A stretch of DNA of 64,000 nt from a virus, in the IMG/VR virus record IMGVR_UViG_3300044619_002381, positions 39,309 through 103,308 of that record; one strand, given 5' to 3'. The notes under the pieces are model-generated. The model worked only from the letters and a program-made list of their open reading frames with translations, was not told the origin of the DNA and made no database searches. The position numbers were made by a program, and so were the translations under genes. Below, one piece after another: positions 43,831-51,756 of this stretch; position 1 is the first letter of the stretch; each line of letters opens with the position of its first letter.

Positions 43831-44139
43831 CTACCCAGCCAGCCAGCACTCTTTGGCGTTTTCGAGGATGACGGCACCAGTATTCACAGCATGGGGCCAT
43901 AAATCTATGGGCAAGTGATAGGTTATTTGTATTGGGACTCCTCTACTCCCCAAGTCCATCCCTGCAATAAACCAGTTTGGGTCACCAAAGGGGATCTCCC
44001 CGTCATGGTGTCTCAGGCTGATCCAACTTCTTTGGGGGTTGGAACGCATCAGTGCCAAAAACAAAGCGTGCCGGTGCTCGTAGAGTTCGGCAAAAGTATG
44101 GTAGCCATCTGATTGGAGTTGGGTGCTTTCGTGTGTCAT
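43831..44139 (-). CDS. Conserved phage protein, WFIAG/HhlP type (102 aa)
   Basis: A 102-residue protein with features I know from many phages: a GYHTFAELYEHRHALFLALM start, a SLRHHDGEIPFGDPNWFIAG centre and ITYHLPIDLW. Family members are common in tailed phages and have no established function. It lies 20 nt above the gene at 44160 on the transcript. Confidence 0.72.
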   Translation of the reverse strand: MTHESTQLQSDGYHTFAELYEHRHALFLALMRSNPQRSWISLRHHDGEIPFGDPNWFIAGMDLGSRGVPIQITYHLPIDLWPHAVNTGAVILENAKECWLAG

Positions 44140-44159
44140 GGTACTGCTGTAGTTTAAAT

Positions 44160-44483
44160 TTAAAGGAGGTTCCCCCTAAGGTATGCGATTGGTAGGGTAA
44201 CTAAGCGATTTTGTAACTTCCCAAGGACAGAACATTCCCTAGTTACAATTGCTTCTATTGCCATCCAGTTGTTGCATTCGATGGTCCACCCATTCATACC
44301 CTCAATCGGTACTGAAACCTTGAAAAACCATTCGGTCATGAACGGTGTGATGTCCTCGGGTTCAGCAGCATCCGCAGTGATTACGGCTACCTGGCGCCCA
44401 GTTTCGTTGTCATACACGACTATACGGGCTTTGTAGGGGGTGTTTAAAACAAGTTTTGCTGTTACCTTGCAGTTCTTAACCAT
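44160..44483 (-). CDS. Hypothetical protein (107 aa)
   Basis: A 107-residue beta-rich protein beginning MVKNCKVTAKLVLNTPYKAR, without recognised motifs. Overlaps the upstream gene by 8 nt. The layout in an accessory operon supports it being real. Confidence 0.6.
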   Translation of the reverse strand: MVKNCKVTAKLVLNTPYKARIVVYDNETGRQVAVITADAAEPEDITPFMTEWFFKVSVPIEGMNGWTIECNNWMAIEAIVTRECSVLGKLQNRLVTLPIAYLRGNLL

Positions 44484-45174
44484 TGGTTAACCCCTTGGCG
44501 TCGTCATACAAAGCAATGCCCCACCTCAGAGCCCAACAACACCATAGGAAATGATAGGTGTATTCCGTGCAGTCGTATTCATAAAAGTCCTGGAACAAGT
44601 TAGGGTGGGCACTATGAGTAAATTCATAGGCAGCCTGCTGAGCGACATATTCATTGTCGTCTGCATAATATAGAATTTCATCTTCGACTTGCTGCCAGAC
44701 ATTGGCAATTAGTTTCTCCTTTTCGGAGCTACTATAGTCACCATCTCTCAAGCTTTCGGCCCAACTATCGAAACGATCCTTGATGTTTTCTTTGAAGATT
44801 CTGGGACTAAATTTGGATATGCCACTTCGCTTATCAATGGCTTGGAGCTTTTCTGCCCAGTAGCTGTAGCTGATTTGGTATCTATCGTGGCCCCCACGAA
44901 AGAACTCAAACATATCTGTCAAGCGACTAAACACATACGTGCCCATATCACCATTATAGCACAGGGAACCTGGCCATGTGATGATGTCGAAATACTGGTT
45001 GTTAGTGTCAGGGCACTTAAAGCGTAGGTGACGGTGGGTACCTTCGTCTTTGATTATGGTTAGTTGGTGGTTAGCAACTTGCTTTTTGAATAGCTCAAGT
45101 TCCACCTTGTGGTCTTCAGGTAGTTGGGACATTTTGGGATAGAGGGATGGCATTGTTGGCTGAGGAGTTGCCAA
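44476..45174 (-). CDS. Conserved phage protein, ITWPGSLCYNGDMGTY type (232 aa)
   Basis: A 232-residue protein with a signature seen in many phage genomes: HLRFKCPDTNNQYFDIITWP followed by CYNGDMGTYVFSRLTDMFEFF (about 47-90), and a C-terminal aromatic TYHFLWCCWALRWGI segment. The function of this family is unknown. The overall length agrees with the family. Confidence 0.72.
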   Translation of the reverse strand: MATPQPTMPSLYPKMSQLPEDHKVELELFKKQVANHQLTIIKDEGTHRHLRFKCPDTNNQYFDIITWPGSLCYNGDMGTYVFSRLTDMFEFFRGGHDRYQISYSYWAEKLQAIDKRSGISKFSPRIFKENIKDRFDSWAESLRDGDYSSSEKEKLIANVWQQVEDEILYYADDNEYVAQQAAYEFTHSAHPNLFQDFYEYDCTEYTYHFLWCCWALRWGIALYDDAKGLTNG

Positions 45175-45215
45175 TGGTATAGCATGGTGTAGGAGGGTAT
45201 GGCAATTTACAGGTA

Positions 45216-45977
45216 CTAATCAGGAACCACCAGATCCCAACTCTCAGGATAAAACCGGGGCTCGCGCCAATCTTTGATTATGCCATCGGGGCCAATGTTC
45301 AGAATGATGTAATCCCCAAACCCCTCATCCCCATGGCAAAGATAAGGGTCGGGAACGTAATAGTCCCTATACTTGAATAATCTGCGGGATGCACTACGCA
45401 ACCAATACTCCCCTTCGTCACAAACTTTGTAATACACCCGTGCAGTCACCCCTTCAGGCCAACCCATGACTTTACCATCGCTGAGTCGGATCGTAGGGAC
45501 CCATAAGTCTCCATTACGGAAAGGTATCAAAATACCATCAATGTCCCTGTCGCCGTTAACATGAGCATCTTCCCAATATCTGACTTTGGCGGAAACTTCC
45601 AAGAATTTGGGCTTTTCTGGTACTGGTTGTTCCGGTACTGGCTGTTCCGGCACTAGCTGTTCTCTTTTTGTAATTCTTTCACCCAATATCCCCTTAGCCG
45701 CAACTAAAACGTGGGGCCAGGTCCTCTTGGGGTTGGTATCAATAGCAATGTCCCCATGGTAGGGCAACCGCATCGTTTCCATCTGTGGTTCACCTAGGGG
45801 GATCACCTCAATAGTGTAACCTTCGCCGTCGTTTGTAAATGAGTTGAATTTTGTTGCTTCTCCGGAATATAATGCTTCGGCCAAACAGTCGAGTAATGCA
45901 GCCAGAGACTGGCGGTCACCGACGATATAAGCAGAATCATGCCAAGCGTCTTGGCCGTAAATGTGTAGGGTGTCCAT
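45216..45977 (-). CDS. Conserved hypothetical protein with VPEQP repeat linker (253 aa)
   Basis: Two domains joined by a Pro/Glu linker (VPEQPVPEQPVPEKP, about 108-122). The second domain has a KVRYWEDAHVNGDRDIDG start, a WPEGVTARVYYKVCDEGEYWL centre and a FGDYIILNIGPDGIIKDW end. It resembles a family met in cyanophages and other phages, function unknown. A good promoter lies upstream, with a leader of about 64 nt. Confidence 0.7.
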   Translation of the reverse strand: MDTLHIYGQDAWHDSAYIVGDRQSLAALLDCLAEALYSGEATKFNSFTNDGEGYTIEVIPLGEPQMETMRLPYHGDIAIDTNPKRTWPHVLVAAKGILGERITKREQLVPEQPVPEQPVPEKPKFLEVSAKVRYWEDAHVNGDRDIDGILIPFRNGDLWVPTIRLSDGKVMGWPEGVTARVYYKVCDEGEYWLRSASRRLFKYRDYYVPDPYLCHGDEGFGDYIILNIGPDGIIKDWREPRFYPESWDLVVPD

Positions 45978-46047
45978 GCTTGTGGGGTGTTTATGGTGGG
46001 ATTAGCTAATTAGAATCGGAATTATTCCGGTTGCAGTTACCGAAAGT

Positions 46048-46076
46048 ATTATAGGGGAAGATCCAGCCAAAGTCAA
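46048..46076 (-). promoter_or_regulatory. Sigma70-like promoter TTGACT-17-TATAAT
   Basis: -35 TTGACT (46071-46076), 17-nt spacer, consensus -10 TATAAT (46048-46053). It reads into the gene at 45216-45977 and probably drives the accessory genes below. Confidence 0.8.
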
Positions 46077-46113
46077 TGGCTTGACTGGCTTTTATGTTGT
46101 GCAGTGTAATTAT

Positions 46114-46176
46114 AGGGTCAGGGTCAGGGTCAGGGTCAGGGTCAGGGTCAAGGCCGAAGTCAAGGTCAAGGTCAAG
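46114..46176. repeat. AGGGTC hexamer array
   Basis: Six perfect AGGGTC hexamers (46114-46149) followed by degenerate AAGGTC-type copies up to the stop codon of the gene at 46172. The array lies just upstream of the promoter above. Confidence 0.92.
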
Positions 46177-46573
46177 AAAGAAGTTTGTTTGAAATTTCCG
46201 TCCGGAGGTTCAAGATGGGGGTTTGCATTTTGTACTCGATGGCTTTTGATAGCGCCCCTAGTAGGCCATCCTTCAGTACAGCATCGATTGTAGTGGTTAC
46301 CTGCTCGGAATTATCCTGAAGCCAAGTGGTGATCGCTTTTTCCATCATGGGCTGTACTTGTTCGGTTACAAGTTCTTGGAATAGGGATGGTTTCTTTTTA
46401 TCTCTACCGTAGTAACTCGAAGAGGGAACAATTCGTTCTTCGAAAAATGACTTTTCAATGGTTCTTTCTAGGAGTTCTTTCAAGTCGTCTTCTGAGAGAA
46501 GTTCTCCCATTGATTCACGGATGCGTTCAAACATTCGCTGTTGAAAAGTGTCTGCTTTTGTAAGTTCTGTCAT
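46172..46573 (-). CDS. Conserved phage protein (133 aa)
   Basis: A 133-residue helical protein with FQQRMFERIRESMGELLSEDDLKELLERTIEKSFF near the start and a WLQDNSEQV helix, a pattern known from many phages of unknown function. The stop lies at the edge of the AGGGTC repeat, whose degenerate copies may have grown at its 3' end. Confidence 0.7.
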   Translation of the reverse strand: MTELTKADTFQQRMFERIRESMGELLSEDDLKELLERTIEKSFFEERIVPSSSYYGRDKKKPSLFQELVTEQVQPMMEKAITTWLQDNSEQVTTTIDAVLKDGLLGALSKAIEYKMQTPILNLRTEISNKLLS

Positions 46574-46600
46574 TGTGGGTTTGGGGTGAGAAGGGTGTAG

Positions 46601-46894
46601 TTAGAAATCGGGATCAAGTTCTGTTGCGATGTCCATGAGTTTACTTCTCGTGGTATGACGCTGGAGACTTTGTGCTATTTCTGTCAGATTAAATTCGCCG
46701 GTAGCGTCATCATAAAAATCATTCGGTCTGGAATGCTCCCATAGGAGTTCCTGTTCTGTTAATACTCGGATAATAAACGCAACATGCCCACGGCATTCTT
46801 CACACGGCTTCACGCACGGGCCTGCAGACGCAGGGTATCGACGTTGGCATAGTGCATTTACCAGGTCTTGGGCGGTAGGGGATAGGTCAGCCAT
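46601..46894 (-). CDS. LSP-family small protein (97 aa)
   Basis: A member of a local paralogous family that starts MADLSPxAQ, has a VxAF-like helix and ends with an (L/I)xxIATEL(E/D)-type helix. Here the middle contains three Cys (GPCVKPCEEC). It is the most downstream copy in the array of at least eight. Function unknown. Confidence 0.7.
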   Translation of the reverse strand: MADLSPTAQDLVNALCQRRYPASAGPCVKPCEECRGHVAFIIRVLTEQELLWEHSRPNDFYDDATGEFNLTEIAQSLQRHTTRSKLMDIATELDPDF

Positions 46895-46918
46895 TGTGGG
46901 TTAACGGGGGGGGGTAGA

Positions 46919-47062
46919 TTACTTAAGTCGGGGACTCTCTTTTTCGAGACCCGCCGAAACGAACCAGACAAGTGCCATGAAGCCAAGGATAGGAGAGTTT
47001 GCTATGAACGACCCAACCAAGCTGATCGTGCCACAAAGGGTGTAGAGTTGCTTGTCAGTCAT
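46919..47062 (-). CDS. Small membrane protein (47 aa)
   Basis: A 47-residue protein with one or two hydrophobic helices (TLCGTISLVGSFIANSPILGFMALVWFV). It overlaps the stop of the zinc-binding gene by 8 nt (ATGACTGA), so I start it at 47062 rather than at the longer upstream frame. Confidence 0.6.
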   Translation of the reverse strand: MTDKQLYTLCGTISLVGSFIANSPILGFMALVWFVSAGLEKESPRLK

Positions 47063-47273
47063 TTGATTCACCTGTTTCAACACGCAAATGGCGCACAGTG
47101 GGGTATCTCTCGGTAAGTTCTGCGGTCGCGCCACAGTGGGTGCAACTATGCGGATACTCCACAGGGTCAGCCGGACATGCGACTTTACCATGGGATTTCA
47201 TGGTCCCGATCCCGCACTTGTCGCATATGTATTCAACACCGACGACTTGGATTGGAAAGTTTCTTTCAGCCAT
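47055..47273 (-). CDS. Zinc-binding small protein (72 aa)
   Basis: Two CxxC pairs, CDKCG and CTHCG, separated by 30 residues with a PHS, as in phage zinc-finger proteins (VGVEYICDKCG ... YPHSCTHCG). It overlaps the upstream gene's stop by 8 nt through the ATGGCTGA junction. Confidence 0.72.
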   Translation of the reverse strand: MAERNFPIQVVGVEYICDKCGIGTMKSHGKVACPADPVEYPHSCTHCGATAELTERYPTVRHLRVETGESND

Positions 47274-47703
47274 TGGGGCCCTCTAGATCGGTGGCAATGG
47301 CTCTGGGTTTTCGTTGCACAAAGTGGTGAAGATCGCCACCGGGCCAGAACCTCTTTCTGTTGTTTAATGCCACCTCTTGTTCTTCATAAAAAGCATCTCT
47401 CCAGAAATCATTGCGAGGATCGTTGTGGAAGCCTTTGTATCCTCCGCGATTCTCCCGATAGTATAGAGTCATTTTTGAAGCATACCATTCGTCAAACTCC
47501 CAAACTTCTCGGGCAGACATAGTAAACTTGCACTCGGGGATGTCGTTTGTTTTGACTCCCCAAACTCCGGTATATGCCTCAGGATTATTGTGCCATACGT
47601 CTCTGGCGCTTAGCCATTCTCCCGAAATAGCGCACCAACTTTCAATGGGGTGAAGACCGCCCATGGCCACTCGATAGTGGATGCAGGATGAACAGGGTGA
47701 CAT
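47266..47703 (-). CDS. Hypothetical protein with CSSCIHYR start (145 aa)
   Basis: A 145-residue protein with a cysteine pair at the start (CSSCIHY), a WCAIS cysteine and ECKF, possibly a metal site. The C-terminus ends DLEGPNG, matching the end of the LSP family, and its stop overlaps the next start by 8 nt. The start at 47703 gives an overlapping TAATG with the upstream gene and fits better than the longer frame. Confidence 0.65.
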   Translation of the reverse strand: MSPCSSCIHYRVAMGGLHPIESWCAISGEWLSARDVWHNNPEAYTGVWGVKTNDIPECKFTMSAREVWEFDEWYASKMTLYYRENRGGYKGFHNDPRNDFWRDAFYEEQEVALNNRKRFWPGGDLHHFVQRKPRAIATDLEGPNG

Positions 47704-47963
47704 TAAATGGGGCCCTCCAACTCGGTGGCAATGGCAAGGATCTCGCGTCGAGTTTCGTACCTGGCCGACCACTTTGCGGCACCTACATCACGAGGTAAGC
47801 AGTCGTTTGCAACTGAAATATGTAGATCAATATCAGGCACCACCAAGTCTGCCAGGGCGCGGATAGCGGCGGCTATGGCTTCGCGTTGATGGTGTGGCTC
47901 TGGTTTTGCTTCTGCGTTGAACGCATTTAGTACTGCTTGCGCGGCAGGAGATAAGTCAGCCAT
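47703..47963 (-). CDS. LSP-family small protein (86 aa)
   Basis: Starts MADLSPAAQAVLNAFN, has an IAAAIRALADLVVP helix and ends with a REILAIATELEGPI helix: the clearest example of the family. Its start overlaps the stop of the gene above in the ATGGCTGA junction (47956-47963). Predicted as two helical parts joined by a variable middle. Confidence 0.78.
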   Translation of the reverse strand: MADLSPAAQAVLNAFNAEAKPEPHHQREAIAAAIRALADLVVPDIDLHISVANDCLPRDVGAAKWSARYETRREILAIATELEGPI

Positions 47964-48294
47964 TGAGTCCCTCCAGTTCGTCAGCGATGGCGAGAATGTT
48001 CTTTTCAGTAATTCCAATATACTTGAGTTCCTGTGTAAGAGCACGAAGGGCGGCAGCCATACCCGCTGTATGCGGCCTATTATCGCGGTAAGCAATTAGT
48101 ACCGCCTGCGCGGCAAGGGAGAGATTGCCCGTTGGTTTAGGGGTTGATTCGTTCATTTTCCTTAAAGGTTTAACAAATAGCTCGTGAGGCATAACATCAT
48201 CCATTGGCGTTTCAGGGGGTTCGGTAGTTTCTGGAAACAATAGCCCCCCAGTTCGGGTGGTCAACAGAATTTTGCGAGGTTCAGATTCAATCAT
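47956..48294 (-). CDS. LSP-family protein with N-terminal extension (112 aa)
   Basis: The C-terminal 58 residues carry the family pattern (NLSLAAQAVLIAYRDN ... MAAALRALTQEL ... NILAIADELEGLNG). The first 50 residues are a Pro/Glu-rich extension; M31 and M47 are possible starts. Overlaps its neighbour upstream by 4 nt and downstream by 8 nt. Confidence 0.68.
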   Translation of the reverse strand: MIESEPRKILLTTRTGGLLFPETTEPPETPMDDVMPHELFVKPLRKMNESTPKPTGNLSLAAQAVLIAYRDNRPHTAGMAAALRALTQELKYIGITEKNILAIADELEGLNG

Positions 48295-48548
48295 TGGGGG
48301 TCGTGCATACTACTTTCAATTAGATCGGCAATTTTATCTTTGGTAAGATGTGGAGGGCTCAAACGGATCATTTCAATCGCAAGGGACATCCCTTCGTCCA
48401 TGGCATATTCGATTTGTTGTTTGATTAACGCCTTCACAAGTTGCGTTTGCTCCGGGGTGAACCCAGGTACGGATGTCCAGTCTATGTTGGGGGGTTAGTT
48501 GCCTCAAGCAATTGGAATAATTTTAAGGCTCTTTCTGTGTCAGTCATT
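48291..48548 (-). pseudogene. Gene split by a -1 shift at a C6 run
   Basis: A first frame starts at 48548 (MTDTERALKLFQLLEATN) and stops at a TAG after a run of six C (48489-48494). The -1 frame then continues, DWTSVPGFTPEQTQLVKALI to SSMHDPQ, to the stop at 48291. The two halves make a normal 85-residue helical protein if the ribosome slips or one C is added. It is either a homopolymer mutation or error, or a shift on the slippery C CCC CCA. Confidence 0.5.
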
Positions 48549-48599
48549 GTTTCTAGGGTTGTACATAATGAATGAGTTTAACCATTAGGCGGTTGTTGC

Positions 48600-49007
48600 T
48601 CAAGATTCGTCCAAAATGTCAAGTTCGTAAATGCCAACAACTATCATTTTCTCTCCGTGGTGGTTTGAGGCTAAGTCGGAGATTTTGTGGATTGTTCTCC
48701 TAGTTAACTTCTTCACTTGGGCATAATGTGTAGCGGTTTGCACTTTGTTTGACCCTTGAAGAGTGAACATAAAATCCCTCCAAGGTTCCGTAGGAATAGG
48801 TACATTTGCTAGTAACTCATCGTCCTCTGCTGCCATTTCTTCGGTGTAAACCACGGGATCTCCATCGGGGGTTTCCATGACATGTATCAATTCCAAAAGT
48901 TGCTCTTTTGTGAAGCTCCCGTCTAATGCGAGTGAGTTTGGCCCGTCCGGAGCAAACCAGTTATTTGAATGATCCGGGCGATTAGCAATTTCATTAAATT
49001 TTGTCAT
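48600..49007 (-). CDS. Hypothetical protein (135 aa)
   Basis: A 135-residue acidic protein, MTKFNEIANRPDHSNNWFAP at the start and a basic helix (KKLTRRTIHKISDLASNH) near the end. No family recognised. It stands alone with 50-60 nt gaps on both sides. Confidence 0.6.
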   Translation of the reverse strand: MTKFNEIANRPDHSNNWFAPDGPNSLALDGSFTKEQLLELIHVMETPDGDPVVYTEEMAAEDDELLANVPIPTEPWRDFMFTLQGSNKVQTATHYAQVKKLTRRTIHKISDLASNHHGEKMIVVGIYELDILDES

Positions 49008-49067
49008 TTTGCGTAGGGTTCGAACTGAGCGTTTGAGATTTTTTCGAGAGGGAGAGTCACCGTGCTG

Positions 49068-49562
49068 TCAACCCTGTGAATAAAGTTCTAGTTGTTGTCT
49101 TAGAAATTCTAAACCCCCGTTGATCTTATTGTAGGTATCTTCTATATCTAGAAAAATAAAGTATTCTACCTTATGTAGTTTTTCTGAAATGGAATCAACC
49201 TCGTCATTCAGGATTCTATAGCTGTCGGTCACTTTTTGAATGATTTCCTTAGGGGCTTTGGCCAGGAAATTAGTGTCCTCTAACCTACTCTTATCCTTGT
49301 TTCTTTTTATAATGGTTTTATTTAAGTTAACCTTGGCAGATTTAAATTCAGAATTGAATGATGATTCTTCTACGATTAAAGGGTCATCAAAACCATCACC
49401 CTCAGAGGGAGTTCTTATGAGACAATGATGTACACCGTTCTTTAAAAGAAAATGAGCATGTAATAGTTTTGGACTTAGGTCCGATAATACATTCCTCTCC
49501 AAGCTAACTCCAAACCCATCCTCAAAGGATTGGCTACAGATGTTAACGATGTATGGCTTCAT
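49068..49562 (-). CDS. Hypothetical protein (164 aa)
   Basis: A 164-residue mostly helical protein, with MKPYIVNICSQSFEDG at the chosen start and an amphipathic C-terminal half. I chose 49562 over a longer frame because it overlaps the upstream stop neatly. No family recognised. Confidence 0.6.
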   Translation of the reverse strand: MKPYIVNICSQSFEDGFGVSLERNVLSDLSPKLLHAHFLLKNGVHHCLIRTPSEGDGFDDPLIVEESSFNSEFKSAKVNLNKTIIKRNKDKSRLEDTNFLAKAPKEIIQKVTDSYRILNDEVDSISEKLHKVEYFIFLDIEDTYNKINGGLEFLRQQLELYSQG

Positions 49563-49770
49563 TGGGTGGGTTAAATAGCGAGGCAATCACATTGATGCAA
49601 TCTGGGCAGGGGACAAGGCGACCTTCGTCCCTGACAGTATAAGCAGCGTGGTCGATGTCCACGAAAGGAAGGTCAAAGTTACTCAAGGGGAGGCCGCACC
49701 ATGACTGCTTTGAGAGAGCCTCGTGAGTGTGTCGTATGCAGCGGATGTATGAGGGTCGTGAAGTTTTCAC
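49543..49770 (-). CDS. Small Cys-containing protein (75 aa)
   Basis: A 75-residue protein with CGLPLSNFD and PCPDCINV motifs, like many small phage proteins with a possible zinc site. It overlaps the gene above by 4 nt and the one below by 20 nt. Function unknown. Confidence 0.6.
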   Translation of the reverse strand: MKTSRPSYIRCIRHTHEALSKQSWCGLPLSNFDLPFVDIDHAAYTVRDEGRLVPCPDCINVIASLFNPPNEAIHR

Positions 49771-50159
49771 TCTTCTTCCCCGTAGAAGTAAAGTTGGGGT
49801 TTCATGGCTTCTTCATACCGAGAATAGCCAATGAATTGGCCCGAATAGGCATCAACCCATGGTAAGATCCACTCAAAGAAGGCTTCGACTTCCTGACTAT
49901 AGTTCTTAATGTCACCCTTTCCTAGAAGAGACCATTGCTTTGGAATTTCGTCGTATTCTAAGAATTTACAGTGCGTTCTCGGAGTGTAGTAGCTGCAATC
50001 AGAAAAGAGTCTGTGCCAACGGTCTGGGAACTCTATCAGTGCCTCGTCCGCCTCACTCTCTTCCAGTTTCCCGCACATTGCCTTGAGCACATGAATCACC
50101 TCGTCAGGGGTTTCCTGTTTGAGGTCCACATTCACATAGATTTCTGTGTACATTCCCAT
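49767..50159 (-). CDS. Conserved phage protein MGMYTEIYV type (130 aa)
   Basis: Begins MGMYTEIYVNVDLKQETPDEVIHVLK, followed by a YYTPRTHCKFLEYDE centre and a Trp-containing C-terminal helix (FFEWILPWVDAY). Relatives of this N-terminal signature are frequent in phages; function unknown. Length agrees with the family. Confidence 0.7.
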   Translation of the reverse strand: MGMYTEIYVNVDLKQETPDEVIHVLKAMCGKLEESEADEALIEFPDRWHRLFSDCSYYTPRTHCKFLEYDEIPKQWSLLGKGDIKNYSQEVEAFFEWILPWVDAYSGQFIGYSRYEEAMKPQLYFYGEEE

Positions 50160-50163
50160 TTGT

Positions 50164-50355
50164 TTACTCTTCGTTGTTTATTTCGTTGTTGGCTAACTGC
50201 TTGGATTGCACCCGGCCGTAGCGTTTGCGGGCCCAGTGGGGGCAGGTACGTCCCCAATCTGACTTAGTAGACCAGTCTAACTTTTCGCACAGTCCCGCTG
50301 AATTTTGATTTTTAGACTTTACGAAGCTAACGCAGGATCCGCAACTTTTGCTCAT
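50164..50355 (-). CDS. Small Cys-rich protein (63 aa)
   Basis: A 63-residue protein with CGSC, LCEKL and TCPHW in the N-terminal 40 residues, a likely metal site, and a basic C-terminus. Only 4 nt separate it from the next gene. Function unknown. Confidence 0.6.
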   Translation of the reverse strand: MSKSCGSCVSFVKSKNQNSAGLCEKLDWSTKSDWGRTCPHWARKRYGRVQSKQLANNEINNEE

Positions 50356-50441
50356 TGCCTTAGGGGTTTAGATGGGTGGGGTGTTGGGTCCGGTGGCACC
50401 GGCAATGCCCGTATACACCATGAGAAAAAGAAATGTTTCAA

Positions 50442-50837
50442 TCATTGCTTGTAAAGTTCAGACATAATCAATGGGCGGATAGTATTGTATTGGTCATTCT
50501 GGATCAGGAAGCGTAACATCTCCTCTTCCAAACCCTTAGTTACATCCTCAGCAATAGACGCTGCAAGTTTCTTTACGGCTTCAACTGCCGAAGCTCCATT
50601 ATTTGCTTGAATCCCAGATGTTGAAAAAGTAACATCACGAGTAGTTTCTTTTCCGTTTAATTTCCACCTCGCCCGCAGTGTGCAATTATTGATAATAACT
50701 GAGGTGTTGTGCCAATGGTCTACAGCCACAGACAGGGAATTTTCCGGTGCGACTAAGTCTTTTGTGTATAGAGACAGGTAGTAATCAGAAAGCTCTTGCC
50801 ATTCGGTAAGTTGTTGTAGCGGGGATTTGTCAGTCAT
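50442..50837 (-). CDS. Hypothetical protein (131 aa)
   Basis: A 131-residue protein: helical start, then a beta part (SVIINNCTLRARWKLNGK) and a helical C-terminus. It follows another gene by 3 nt. No family recognised. Confidence 0.6.
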   Translation of the reverse strand: MTDKSPLQQLTEWQELSDYYLSLYTKDLVAPENSLSVAVDHWHNTSVIINNCTLRARWKLNGKETTRDVTFSTSGIQANNGASAVEAVKKLAASIAEDVTKGLEEEMLRFLIQNDQYNTIRPLIMSELYKQ

Positions 50838-50840
50838 TGT

Positions 50841-51056
50841 TTAATGGGTGTGGAATAATGGGTGTGGAATTTTGTCGTATGGTAACCAGTGAGTGAGGCT
50901 GTATTGGTGTCGTGCCCCTATTTTTAGATTCGCGCTGTCGTACCGCATTAACTCCCAAAACCCATCATCGCAAAACACCCAGATTTCCATGAAGGGGGAC
51001 ATGCAATCGTTTTCAGGGTCGGGTAGCCGTGTAGTGAAGGGGATAGGGGTAGTCAT
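50841..51056 (-). CDS. DUF551-like small protein (71 aa)
   Basis: A 71-residue protein ending in a THWLPYDKIP motif as in DUF551-type phage proteins, with an LPDPEN start. Family members are common in phages and prophages; function unknown. Its start overlaps the end of the next upstream gene by 44 nt, a consequence of the repeat that extends that gene. Confidence 0.62.
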   Translation of the reverse strand: MTTPIPFTTRLPDPENDCMSPFMEIWVFCDDGFWELMRYDSANLKIGARHQYSLTHWLPYDKIPHPLFHTH

Positions 51057-51501
51057 TGCGGTTGAAAGTCTTGGCGGGTTGGGGGTTGGGTCCGGGCATA
51101 GCCTGCGGCGCCCGTCCCTGGTCGGGGGCTACGCCCCCTCCCGAAATTTTTGGGTTTAGCTCAGAGGCAATTTGCCTTAACTTCTCAACGATTGTCATTT
51201 CGCCTAAAGCCTCTAAATTCTCAAATGTCTCATTGAAGTACAGATTCTCGCCATTGGGGCCAATCCACGGGGTTCTAGATGGGTGAGGGCACAGGTGGTT
51301 TGCAGCGGCCAGGAAAGCCACAGCCAGAATCTCCCGGTTAGCATAGCACGAACTGCACCCTTTCCAATCTCCATCCGACGGGTGGCAAGGCGGGTCGTTG
51401 ACGTTGTCCCACTCCCAGAGGCACTGGGCTTTGGTTACTGCGTTGCAGATTGATTCGGCAATTTGGTTCATTTCAGTTATACAACTTTCAGAAAGTGTCA
51501 T
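51013..51501 (-). CDS. Distant LSP-like protein with repeat-encoded tail (162 aa)
   Basis: An N-terminal helical part with four Cys (CHPSDGDWKGCSSCY), a REILAVAFLAAANHLCP segment and a VEKLRQIASELNPK end, which resembles the LSP family's last helix. After this the reading frame passes through G+C-rich repeat copy B, adding a Gly/Pro/Ala-rich tail of about 45 residues that overlaps the next gene. The original stop may have been lost by the insertion. Confidence 0.62.
   Translation of the reverse strand: MTLSESCITEMNQIAESICNAVTKAQCLWEWDNVNDPPCHPSDGDWKGCSSCYANREILAVAFLAAANHLCPHPSRTPWIGPNGENLYFNETFENLEALGEMTIVEKLRQIASELNPKISGGGVAPDQGRAPQAMPGPNPQPAKTFNRNDYPYPLHYTATRP
51088..51151. repeat. G+C-rich dispersed repeat, copy B
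   Basis: Second copy, 64 nt, matching 43748-43810 with about four differences. It lies inside the 3' part of the gene at 51013-51501. Confidence 0.85.
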
Positions 51502-51510
51502 TTATACAAC

Positions 51511-51756
51511 TTAAGATTCAAATAGGGTAATTTGATCAGGGTCAGCAAGCATGGCCTTTGGTGCTTTTACTTTTTCCGAAATTAGTTGCCGGTTAATCTC
51601 ATCACACCATGTTTTATAAGGGTAATACTCCCTCAACCCAAACGGATAAGCCTCCCGGAGTTTGCTGCGGAGGATTTTCATGTCGGTAGTTCCAACTTCG
51701 GAGATAACACGGGAGATTATCGGAGCGGCTCGCTCTCGCCAGGTTAGGTATTTCAT
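51511..51756 (-). CDS. Conserved small protein WRERAAPIISRVI type (81 aa)
   Basis: An 81-residue basic protein, YLTWRERAAPIISRVISEVG and REAYPFGLREYYPYKTWCDEI, with a helical pattern familiar from phage and bacterial hypothetical proteins. The 4-nt overlap with the synthetase gene stop suggests co-translation. Function unknown. Confidence 0.65.
   Translation of the reverse strand: MKYLTWRERAAPIISRVISEVGTTDMKILRSKLREAYPFGLREYYPYKTWCDEINRQLISEKVKAPKAMLADPDQITLFES

Noticed and set aside
49016-49040. GGTTCGAAC resembling a tRNA T-loop.
   Set aside because: No acceptor, D or anticodon stem can be formed around it.
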